A stretch of 64,000 nucleotides of DNA, taken from contig NC_057925.1 of NCBI RefSeq assembly GCF_018873765.1, positions 46,965,010 to 47,029,009 of the forward strand. Direction: 5' to 3'. The position numbers and the translations under genes were made by a program. The DNA comes from Telopea speciosissima (lineage: Eukaryota > Streptophyta > Magnoliopsida > Proteales > Proteaceae). This document shows positions 55,914 to 64,000 of this stretch, piece after piece. Position 1 is the first letter of the stretch. Every line of letters begins with the position of its first letter. The notes under the pieces are model-generated. The model saw nothing but the letters and a program-made list of their open reading frames with translations. It did no database searches and was not told the DNA's origin.

Positions 55914-56257
55914 CAAGGTTTGTAATCAAGTATTGGACTCCAGATTGGTCAAGGCCGATATTGATCTGGATTGGACAAAATCATCCTAGATCAGCCAAAA
56001 ATGACCAAAATCCAGGCAAAAATATGAGTTTTAAAACTCCCTTTTTTCTCACGGATTTGAGGCTCTTAAAATGCGACTTGAAAGGCTCGAGATGAATACC
56101 GAAGGGAAAAAATATGGGTTTTAAAACCCTTCGCAAGTCGGATATCGATCGCTCAATTCAAGGTGAGAACGATTATCCAATCCAACTACCGATTCATAAA
56201 ACCTGGACATGATCATTCTAATTTCATGGCCGATCCAATCCAATATTACGAACCATG
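55914..56257. mobile_element. 344-bp hAT-like element at the F-box pseudogene start
   Basis: Inverted ends: CAAGGTTTGTAAT and ATTACGAACCATG. Flanks GTGAGGAG (55906-55913) and GTGAGCAC (56258-56265) match at 6 of 8. The inside has GTTTTAAAACCC palindromes. The last three bases (ATG, 56255-56257) are the first ATG of the downstream pseudogene frame. Confidence 0.65.
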
Positions 56258-57590
56258 GTGAGCACTCAAGTTACCTATTCCATTCTTGTCATTTACAAGG
56301 TGAGGAAGGGTATTTATGAAAATAAAAGGAACAGAAGGTTCCCTGTAACATGTACGTGTAGGAATGCAGAGGATCCAATTAATCACATTTTGAATGGCAT
56401 TTTCAATTTTGTATTCAATTCGACTCCTCTACTTTCGCCTGTCCCTACTACCGTGTACGCCCCACACAAGAGCAAGGTGGACTGTCCAATAGAAATCAAT
56501 TACACGTTTGAATATCTAATCGATATGCAAGCCACCAAAATATTGGGTTCTTGCAACGGCTTACTCTGTATATCCACAACAACAAATGGAGACGACATAT
56601 TCCTCTGGAATCCTTCTACCAGAAGGCATCAGCCCATTACGCCTTTACAGTTTCCCAATGATGGCGTGTCCTTCAATATCCGTTTTGGTTATGGATTTGG
56701 TTATGATCCCATCTCCAACGATTACAAGCTGTTAAGGGTTTTGCAGTTTAGTAGAGATAACATTTGGCATTCGGAGGTGAATCTCTACTCACTTAGCACC
56801 AACTCATGGAGAAGGATCGGGGACATGCCCTTTGTCCCCATCGAATGGAAACGGGATCGCCACTCTAATATTCTTGCAAATTCTGCTCTCTATTGGGTTG
56901 CACATCCCTTGACGAATGGTCACTCTGGCCCCATTTTTATAGGTTCCTTTGACCTTAGAGATGAGGAGTATCGAGAACTGCCACTGCCCGATATTGTGAA
57001 GTCTGGGAGGTTCACCATGGGGGTGGGTTCATAGAGGACAACTCTGCGTACGTGGTTTGTAACATCTTAACAAATGGTGTTGAGATCTGGATGATGAAGG
57101 ATTACGGCGTGAGGGACTCTTGGGTGAAACAGTTCTCGATTGATCACGAAACAATGTTAAGCTATCACCATTATAGATGCAGCTTGGAACGAAGGGTAAT
57201 CTCTCAAATGTATAGGCCTATATCATATTCAAAGGATGGTGAAGTTATATTCCAGAAGGATTCGGTTGATAGATCCCCGTTGGATTATTTCATGTACGAT
57301 CCCCATGCGATATTACGGAAAGATCCCCATAAAGGAACGGCTAGGGTTCGTAGTAGTAATGATATTCCATATTAATTATCTCTGATCTGTGTTGGCAGTC
57401 TCGTTCCACTCAATGTCAAAGATGGAACTGGAGTTATTACTGATGAACAAGAAAAAAATGAAGAAAAGAAAAATTGTTCATCCAAAAGTTCATCGCCTTT
57501 GTTGCATATTGGTAGTCTCTTCCAAAAGTTCATCGCCTATGTTAGCACTTATGCATTTGGGTGATGTGAATCAAATTTAAGTTACTTGGA
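56258..57590 (+). pseudogene. F-box/FBA gene, F-box lost and frameshifted
   Basis: About 56390-57375 follows the intact gene at 62022-63308: ILGSCNGLLCIS, IFLWNPSTRRHQPIT, YGFGYDPISNDYKLL, VNLYSLSTNSWRRIG, DLRDEEYRELPLPD, WMMKDYGVRDSW. The first frame stops at TAG 57032-57034; the protein continues in another frame through a shift near 57013-57031. Similarity to the 3' end (CTCGTTCCACTCAAT) goes on to about 57430. The N-terminal F-box itself is missing, replaced at the 5' side by the transposon at 55914-56257. F-box proteins choose targets for SCF ubiquitin ligases; without the F-box this copy could not join Skp1 even if translated. Confidence 0.88.
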
Positions 57591-57769
57591 TAAGAGTGAG
57601 GCATGAGCCATGCTTTCTTCATACATTTGGCTCATGGAAATTCAGGTAAAGCTCTGTCTTTATAGTTATTTTCAGAAGCTCATCATTGTAATGTAGGGTT
57701 TCCTATTAGGACGATGAGGATAAGTGGTTGACCAAGTGAGAAGGTTTTGATGAAGGAAATGTGTTCTTG

Positions 57770-57955
57770 TGTACGTCTAGTCCTAGCACATTGATGCTTT
57801 TGGAGCGGCCTTTGCATTGTGATGGCCTGCTAGAAGGTGGTGAGGAGCTTGTCTTCATATGTAATCCTCTCAAAGGAGACGTTTTAATTCTACCACCATT
57901 ACTTACTTACAGTATCTCTGGTGCCTTTTTGGACCAAAATATGGATTAGGTTAAG
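57770..57955 (+). pseudogene. Possible F-box-associated domain fragment
   Basis: The frame reads HCDGLLEGGEELVFICNPLKG and GDVLILPP, which is the pattern of the F-box-associated domain start (DGLL, then CNP and LPP). It has no F-box and is not a close copy of the other F-box genes here. It could be a leftover of a different F-box gene. Identification rests on short motifs. Confidence 0.4.
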
Positions 57956-58640
57956 ATCCTTCAACCCAAAAATACAAAGTTGTAAAAATTTTCTATCAAT
58001 CAATGACCAATTCAGCTTTAGTGTCGAGATATAAACTTTGGGTAGGAAGTCTTGGAGAGATATATGCAACTCTCACACCAATCACTAGAAAACCTGTATT
58101 TGCAAGTTCCTTGCACTGGAAGATCAATTATGAACTATATCCTAAGAAAACAGAGCACACATGATCTTGTCATTCAACATTGCAAGAGAGGAATTAGTGT
58201 AATGCCCATGATTTGTAAACTTGGATTGGTATCGGTGGAGTCTGATCTCGAAATTAGACTGATTTGGCAAGGTTTTATTGGAACATTCCTTAGATCAACC
58301 AACTCAGTTGGATCGGTCTATCCGATTCGATCCAATACTTGTAATTTTTTAGGGTTTTAATACTCATATTTCTTCGTTCTTAGTTTTGATTCATCCGCGA
58401 GAAAAAGGAAAGGGAAGGTCGTTATTAGGGTTTTAAAACCTAAATTTTATGTCCTTCTTCATGAGTTTTTCACGTTGTTATTAAAGATAAGCTCTACCTT
58501 AAAAATAAGATTAGAGAAGCCGTGATAACTACTTACCAAAAAAAAAAAAAAAAAAGAAGCCGTGATAACTGATAATTGTAATTACCGTCTTTTCAAATTT
58601 TTTTTTTTTAGCTTTTTAATATTTTCTGACCGATACAACC
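57956..58640. other. Non-coding, degenerate ATCGG-type repeats
   Basis: The interval 58205-58330 and 58620-58710 carries ATCGGTATCG/GATCCG words as in the hAT-like repeats near 300 and 8500. A short direct repeat, AGAAGCCGTGATAACT, occurs at 58513 and 58555. No gene is supported. Confidence 0.4.
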
Positions 58641-58951
58641 GATCCGATAAAACTTAGATTTTAATCATTTTTTTTTTTTTATCAATCTAAGACGATTTTG
58701 ATCGGTATCGATCCCGAGATTATGCCCCCGTTGGGATCCTAATTTCTTATTATAGGTCTTTCGAATAATAGGATTCTTTTTACCCCCAGTATTCTCTTTG
58801 ACTTCCAGTAAAATAGGGATTAGATATAACGAGAGGAGAGGGTGAAAAGAGGCGGGAAGAGTTTCACCGCCTCTCACGCTCTCACGAGGAGAAGGGATCC
58901 ACCGTCTTTTGTCTCCCCCTATAGAAAAACCTAATCCTTTGGTCTCTAGCC

Positions 58952-59083
58952 ATGGCAGAGGACAAGACGAAGAAGATAATCGAAGAAAAAGAGAAGGCAA
59001 TAATGACAATGAAGAAGAACCTCCCAGAGAACCTCATAACGAACATACTTTCAAGGCTTCCAATCAAGTCTCTTCTAAGATGA
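58952..59083 (+). pseudogene. F-box N-terminal fragment
   Basis: ATG 58952 opens 43 codons (MAEDKTKK, then LPENLITNILSRLPIKSLLR) ending at TGA 59081-59083. This is the first half of an F-box and matches the start of the gene at 62022, including about 300 bp of upstream DNA (for example AGGCGGGAAG, CTCTCACG, AGAAGGGATCCACCGTCT). Downstream sequence is unrelated. It is a truncated tandem copy that preserves the ancestral N-terminus MAED-K. Confidence 0.8.
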
Positions 59084-59347
59084 AATTGAATTTGAAATTT
59101 GGTGTGTGCTCTCGCAGGATGTTACCCTTCTACCCGATGCCAGAATTTCCACATCATATTGCCATGTGGCAAAAATACATGGACTAATCAGATAAATTTA
59201 TTTGGATTGGGTCATGAAATGGCAATGGTCTCTTCTTAAATAAGTCTATCATTTTCAAGGGATCTTTTCTTTGAATTTTCTTTTCACCTCTGAAAATCTT
59301 GAAGTATTATGTAGTTTTTTTTTCTTTTTCCCTCAAAAGGCATCAAG

Positions 59348-59418
59348 GTGGTAGCTCAGTTGGTAAAGACTAACACCTCATAATTAAGAGGTCATGAGTC
59401 CAAACCTCCTTGGGGCTT
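59348..59418 (+). repeat. tRNA-like sequence, probably SINE or tRNA remnant
   Basis: GGTAGCTCAGTTGGTAAAGA is a tRNA D-arm/box A, ACCTC and GAGGT form an anticodon-like stem, and GAGTCCAAACCTCC resembles a decayed T-arm/box B. The anticodon loop would have eight bases and the T-loop consensus is lost, so it is not a working tRNA. An A-rich then (CA)n tail follows, as in SINEs. Confidence 0.5.
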
Positions 59419-59609
59419 TCTATCAACAAAAAAAAAATAAAAACACACACACACACAATTCCATACACATGTATCACTCAATCATCCCATAGTGAAACCA
59501 TGCATCAAAGTTCTTTCGACGTCGTGTCACCTTATCTATGTTTGTGATTAAGGGGTATGGTATTAAGTGCTAAGCTCTACATCCCTCCACATCTCCCTAT
59601 TATTATATA

Positions 59610-59750
59610 GGGAGAATGTTCTCTGTGCCGGGGGACGCAGGTTGCACCCAAACACATGGGCTTACCATTCAGGGGGGCAGGATGCTCATTACGCCCACCC
59701 CCATGTGTCTGGACACAGCCTGCTCCTCCGGCATAGAGAACATTCTCCCT
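59610..59750. mobile_element. 141-bp MITE, same family as 1-153
   Basis: Inverted ends GGGAGAATGTTCTCTGTGCC and GGCATAGAGAACATTCTCCC. The flanks ATTATAT (59602-59608) and ATTATAT (59751-59757) are identical, which may be the target duplication. The inside (ACACATGGGCTTACCATTCA, then CCACCCCCATGTGTCTGG) matches 84-153. Confidence 0.75.
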
Positions 59751-59764
59751 ATTATATAACATAG

Positions 59765-60930
59765 TGATAAGACTCTTTTTTTCCCCAATAATATAACATA
59801 GTAATAAGACTAGCAAAATGTGACAAAGGGAGGCTAAAGTAAACTATGATCATACGAGCTAATCGAACCAATTCATCCACGTGATGTGGATTCCTCCTAT
59901 CGTTCAGTGCCTCTAAAATGGTCAGTATAATCAGTGTCATTGCCTTCCAATTTAAGTGTACCAATTATTTTCTACAAGAAGAGTGGCATTCTTAGTCTTA
60001 TTTGAATATTTTCTGAACTGAAAATACAAGGCATAGCATGAAATGCAAAATGAGTCATACACTTGAATTATGGCTCCAAACTGGACTCCTGACCAATACA
60101 TTCATGCTGTTCTCTTATCATTCAATTAGCATGCCATGTGACAAAAAAAAAATTGGAGACAAATGGCAATTAAATGAAGGTGTCAAGTTCGAAATACACT
60201 GACAAAGGAGCCATTTAGATACTCCCTTTAATAAATGGTTGGGTTTTGAGGGAGACGAAGAAGAGATCGACTAAGAGACAACAACACTACTAAACATCAT
60301 TCAATTTACATGGCACGAATCCAACCCACTAAAAGCGATATCGCACAACTCAACTTTCCTGGACTCCAATAAGACTCAAACTCCCTCTTCACTTTCTGCA
60401 TCAAAGAAGAAACAAATGATATTCAAAAAATACAGATTAGGTTGTCTAGCAAGGCATATGTCTCTAATGAAATAAGTAGACAACAATTAAATTTCCAGGA
60501 TTAATATGCATGAAGTCTATCACAAGCACCTCTTAAGCTTCTGCAAAATAACAAAAGAAATATAGACTATATGTCAGATATTATTATTTTAATTTTTCTT
60601 GATTTATTAAGCCTATAACATTCATAACTATCTTCATGCCATAAGTATTGGGTTTTTTTTTTATTTTTTTATTTTATAGGTATTGGGTCTTTATTTATTT
60701 TTACTCAATTATGTTAATTAAATTATATTTTCCTTTACTTGGTTCATAATTTAATTAGGTCTTGGGTTCTTTCTTTTTATTTTAAAGTATATGTTTCATT
60801 TCTAAGTTTATTTTACCTTAGGTAAAAAGGTGCTTAACTAGACTAGTTTCCTTAATTTTATTCAAAGTACAAATACCAATATGTATGTTCTTAATTTGGT
60901 CATCTTATGTTCTCAATTTCTCTTTTTAAC
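59765..60930. other. Intergenic, no gene seen
   Basis: AT-rich DNA without recognisable coding or element ends. A poly-T/TTTA-rich stretch lies at 60650-60730. Confidence 0.4.
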
Positions 60931-60934
60931 TGCC

Positions 60935-61490
60935 TGCACTCATTGGTGTCGTGCCCAGTATCTTTGTGGAACCTGCAGTATTTGTTCGGGTTCCTATCCT
61001 TTGCGTCAGAATACATCGGGTCGGGCCATTTTAGTATATCGCGATTCCGAATTTGCATCAGGATCTCTGATCATCTTGTATTGAGTCGGGTACACTCCGG
61101 ACTCTGTGCCCTTTCCCTCCGATCAGACCTAGGTCTCTTATCATCTTTCTGATCTTCCCGTCAGTCCTTCCGGTCCTCCCTGTCACTATTCCTTTCTTGT
61201 CTTGCCCCCCATAGGTCTCTCCCCGAGCTACAAGTACCTCGACCATATTAGTGTATTGGTTGCATCGCTCTCCATTAATTGGGGCATGGTGGTTACCTGA
61301 TTTAGGACCAGAGACTTAACCAATTCTACGTTGCTCACCCCATTATGTAGGGTGTTGAACGCCATCATTTCATTGAGGTCTTCGACGTCCAATGACCCAT
61401 TCATGAATCGGGTTAGGAAATCTCGGATCGGCTCTTCTTTCCGTTGTTTCAACGCGACCCCTACTTTACCCCCTAAAGCCATTTAAGTCC
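60935..61490 (-). pseudogene. Ty3/gypsy gag remnant
   Basis: On the minus strand, 61482-61228 reads the retrotransposon gag domain (EEPIRDFLTRFMNGSLDVED, then MAFNTLHNGVSNVELVKSLV). A frameshift leads into a second frame at 61246-61058 with charged sequence, and about 60945-61005 gives NPNKYCRFHKDTGHDT, a zinc-knuckle-like stretch. No pol or LTR is present. It lies in the interval between the F-box fragment and the intact F-box gene. Confidence 0.75.
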
Positions 61491-62006
61491 ACACCGTTAA
61501 TTTAAAGCCATTAGGTAATGGTCTTGGATCTAAAGTTTGGAATCGATTGTCTTATTGATTCGATTCTAGTCTTGACCCCTTAGGATTAGAACTGTAAAGG
61601 AACCGGGCTGATAGTTTAAAACCGGACCAATTGACAATTGATCCCAAGATTAAGAACTTTTTTTTTTTTTTTGGAGACAGGAGGGGTATCCGACTTTAGG
61701 CCGACTAAATCCCCCCTAGGCTTGTACATGACCCCCATCGGAATTCTTTCTTATTATAGGTCTTTTGCAAAATAATGGGTTTTTATATTTTAATTTCCTA
61801 TTCCATAGGAGTCTTTTGGGCTTCCATTATTTATTTAATATTTTTTTTTCCAGTTTTTTCTTCCGATTAAAGTCCTTCTAGAATTTTGAGAGGGGAGAAG
61901 AGGCGGGAAGGGTGTTACCGCCTCTTACGCTCTCACGCATAAAAGGAGAAGGGATCCACCGTCTCGTCTCTCTCTGAACAAAAACCTAACCCATTGGTCC
62001 CTAACC

Positions 62007-62021
62007 ATGGCAGAGGACTAG
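62007..62021 (+). promoter_or_regulatory. Five-codon upstream ORF abutting the F-box start
   Basis: ATG GCA GAG GAC TAG directly precedes the main ATG at 62022 in the same frame. The upstream ATG has a strong context (AACCATGG). The fragment at 58952 reads AAG where this copy has TAG, so this was the original start, cut off by a nonsense change. Translation of the gene must now rely on the ATG right after the stop, by leaky scanning or reinitiation. Confidence 0.75.
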
Positions 62022-63308
62022 ATGAAGAAGATAAACGAAGAAGAAGAAGAGAAGGCAATAATGGCAGCCAAGAAACTCCCTGAGGACCTCATAGTGGAAA
62101 TACTTTCAAGGCTTCCGGTCAAATCTCTTCTAAGATTCAGGTGTGTATGCAAACCCTGGTGTGTTCTTATTACCGATCCTACTTTCGTCAAAATGCACAT
62201 CAACCGATCCCTTGCAACCAATAGCAACCTCATCTTCATTCTCATAAAACCCTCTTTTAATCTCCAGTTTTTTAATTTAAATGATGGGGATGAACAACTA
62301 GAAGCAGCTGTAGAAATCGATCATCCGCCGCTTTACAATTCAGAATTTAAAGCCGAATTAGTGGGTTCATGCAACGGTTTACTCTGTATAACCTACTCTG
62401 TCCATATCATATTCCTTTGGAATCCTCTTACCAGAAGGCATCAGAAGCTACCCGATACGCCCATTACACCTATTGAGTTATTTGAGTTTCCAGTCAGATT
62501 TGATTATCACCCAAACATTGTTTATGGATTCGGTTACGATGCCACCACCGAAGATTTCAAGCTGGTAAGGATTGTGCAGTTCTACACTCGCTATCAGCAC
62601 TCTGACCGTCACTACTCTGGCCATTCAGAGGTGAAGGTTTACTCACTTAGCACCAATTCATGGAGAAGGATCGTGGGGAATTTGGCCCCATTGCATCTCA
62701 GATGTACTTTGGGATCTGGGCAATTTGGAAATTTTGCTCTTCATTGGGTGGACCCGGATTCCAAGTTTATTGTTTACTTTGACCTTAAAGATGAGGAATT
62801 TCGAGAGTTGCCACTGCCTGATTATGAGGCAAATGAGTTTCCTTGGTATGTTAGGTTTCTTGGAGAACAACTTTGCTTGATCCGTAGCTTCTCCTGCAGT
62901 TCCCATGTTGAGTTTTGGATGATGAAGGATTACGGCGTGAGGGATTCTTGGGCAAAAGTGTTCTGCATCGAACATCCATGGCTGACTCAGCGTCCTGGGT
63001 GTCTCATACCTATATGTTATTTAAAGAATGGTGAAGTTTTACTCACAAGGGATGGATGTTATATAAACGATGGTGAATTTTTACTCACAAAGAATGGACA
63101 AGAAGCGCTAATCTCGTATGATCCCCGCAGAGGAAGGGTTAGTATTCTTGGGATTCATGGTGTTCCAGGGATTCATGGTGTTTCAAATACAAAAGGTGGG
63201 ACTTTCATTAAGATCTGCTTTGGGAGTCTCGTTCCACTCAATACTAAAGATAAAACTGAACAGCCAAAAACGAAGAAAAGGCAGTGGAAGCAGCTATTCC
63301 TTTATTAG
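62022..63308 (+). CDS. F-box protein with F-box-associated (FBA) domain
   Basis: A single-exon 428-residue frame. The F-box is at about 18-60 (LPEDLIVEILSRLPVKSLLR, FRCVCKPW) and binds Skp1 in SCF ubiquitin ligases. The FBA region runs from about 95 to 370 (VGSCNGLLCITY, FLWNPLTRRHQ, YGFGYDATTEDFKLV, VYSLSTNSWRRI, WMMKDYGVRDSW) and is the likely substrate-binding part; the target is unknown. The C-terminus is Lys-rich (TKKRQWKQL). Two local duplications are visible: a 14-codon repeat (63027 and 63069, NGEVLLT and DGEFLLT) and IHGV repeated near 63150-63185. This start is chosen because the older in-frame ATG at 62007 is followed by a stop. It is the only intact member of the local cluster. 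Confidence 0.88.
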   Translation: MKKINEEEEEKAIMAAKKLPEDLIVEILSRLPVKSLLRFRCVCKPWCVLITDPTFVKMHINRSLATNSNLIFILIKPSFNLQFFNLNDGDEQLEAAVEIDHPPLYNSEFKAELVGSCNGLLCITYSVHIIFLWNPLTRRHQKLPDTPITPIELFEFPVRFDYHPNIVYGFGYDATTEDFKLVRIVQFYTRYQHSDRHYSGHSEVKVYSLSTNSWRRIVGNLAPLHLRCTLGSGQFGNFALHWVDPDSKFIVYFDLKDEEFRELPLPDYEANEFPWYVRFLGEQLCLIRSFSCSSHVEFWMMKDYGVRDSWAKVFCIEHPWLTQRPGCLIPICYLKNGEVLLTRDGCYINDGEFLLTKNGQEALISYDPRRGRVSILGIHGVPGIHGVSNTKGGTFIKICFGSLVPLNTKDKTEQPKTKKRQWKQLFLY

Positions 63309-64000
63309 GTACACTTGTTTCTCCTTGTTTTTGATACTACTGAAGATGACAAGCAATTGAATGCCGAACTGAACTGTGAAATATAATATAACTCAGCCCA
63401 TAGACATCAGAGATTCCTACATAATGCTTCAGTTGAAATGAACAAACTCTGCTTCATGATCCATTTTAGTAGGGGATACTACTCCTGGATTTGCTTAAAT
63501 TTTAAATGTGCTCCATGCTGACCAGTTAGGCATTTTAGTATAAAATAGCCTAATGAATCATGCACAATTACAACGTAAAAATTTGATGCCTTTCAGTACC
63601 AATCCCAAGCTCTACTGGCACTTGGCATGGATACCCAGCAGCACAGTTGCCTCACATGATGTGAATTTCAAAACAGTTATAGCAGACTATCAGGAAATAG
63701 AATTTCTTTGGGACACTAAGCACCATCTTTTCTGCTACAAGTTGTAAAATGAATTTCCCCAAAATTTATCACACAAGTATTCTATTAATAAAGACAATTC
63801 ATCAGTGAATCGAGGGGTGGAAAAAAAAAAAAAAAGCAAAACAAGAAAAACCACAACCATCATGTGAGAGGAGTTGGTTTTTTACCTACAAAACATACTA
63901 AGAAATCAATTAGAATCAAAGATTCCAAATGCAAAAAACACAAGCCAATCACAAGAGTATATGGTCCACAAAAGTCATTTTCTGTCATAGAATCCTAGTA
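63309..64000. other. 3' flank of the F-box gene, duplicated flank copy 2
   Basis: Probable 3' untranslated region, then 63530-63680, which matches 55615-55770 (GCACTTGGCATGGAT, GTTGCCTCACAT). The rest to the window end is AT-rich with no gene. An A run lies at 63822. Confidence 0.6.

Noticed and set aside
59348-59418. Functional tRNA gene
   Set aside because: The anticodon loop is the wrong size and the T-arm consensus is degraded; an A-rich tail suggests a SINE.
1-64000. A new defence, metabolic or operon-like system
   Set aside because: The window is ordinary plant nuclear DNA with four unrelated gene loci and many transposons; no unexplained conserved gene cluster was found.

Overview
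This is nuclear DNA from a flowering plant. The evidence is spliced genes with plant-type families (vacuolar NHX antiporter, tandem SWIB protein, F-box/FBA proteins), a plastid DNA insertion carrying rps7 and ndhB, and dense Ty1/copia, Ty3/gypsy, LINE, MULE and hAT-type repeats. The sequence alone does not name the species. No bacterial-style operon, CRISPR array or phage is present.

Layout. (1) 1-1245: repeat-rich upstream DNA. (2) 1446-13761, + strand: a five-exon gene for a DEK_C plus two-SWIB-domain chromatin protein (UAF30/SPP27 type). Its last intron is 10.1 kb and holds an LTR-like tandem array with two nested DNA transposons, then an organelle-derived block (plastid rps12/rps7/ndhB remnants flanked by mitochondrion-like sequence) with a nested LINE. 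(3) 13762-22697: a SINE-like element, a LINE RNase H remnant, MITE-like inverted repeats and a 2.73-kb Mutator-like element with perfect 9-bp target duplications, ending about 0.4 kb before the next start codon. (4) 22698-50097, + strand: a 14-exon class I vacuolar Na+(K+)/H+ antiporter, closest to NHX4. Its 1545-nt CDS is spread over 27.4 kb because intron 1 (10.8 kb) holds two complete but decayed copia elements and intron 6 (12.5 kb) holds a third, mosaic copia element; all three are antisense to the gene. (5) 52162-53916, + strand: a five-exon, probably plastid-targeted NTF2-like protein with a C-terminal membrane helix, flanked on both sides by related gypsy integrase remnants. (6) 55600-64000: a tandemly duplicated F-box neighbourhood with one frameshifted pseudogene, two fragments and one intact F-box/FBA gene (62022-63308), plus a gypsy gag remnant.

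All exon junctions were placed by hand. For the three spliced genes the chosen exons add up to uninterrupted frames (347, 514 and 255 residues) that follow the family sequence through every junction, including one GC-AG intron in the NHX gene. The genes are not an obvious pathway. What stands out is how much intron and promoter space is transposon and organelle DNA while the coding exons stay intact. I found no convincing undescribed defence or metabolic system. The best leads are the layered intron insertions, a MULE in the NHX promoter, an F-box gene whose ancestral start has become a five-codon uORF, a transposon-supplied start codon on an F-box pseudogene, and an unidentified exon-like segment at about 42.0 kb.
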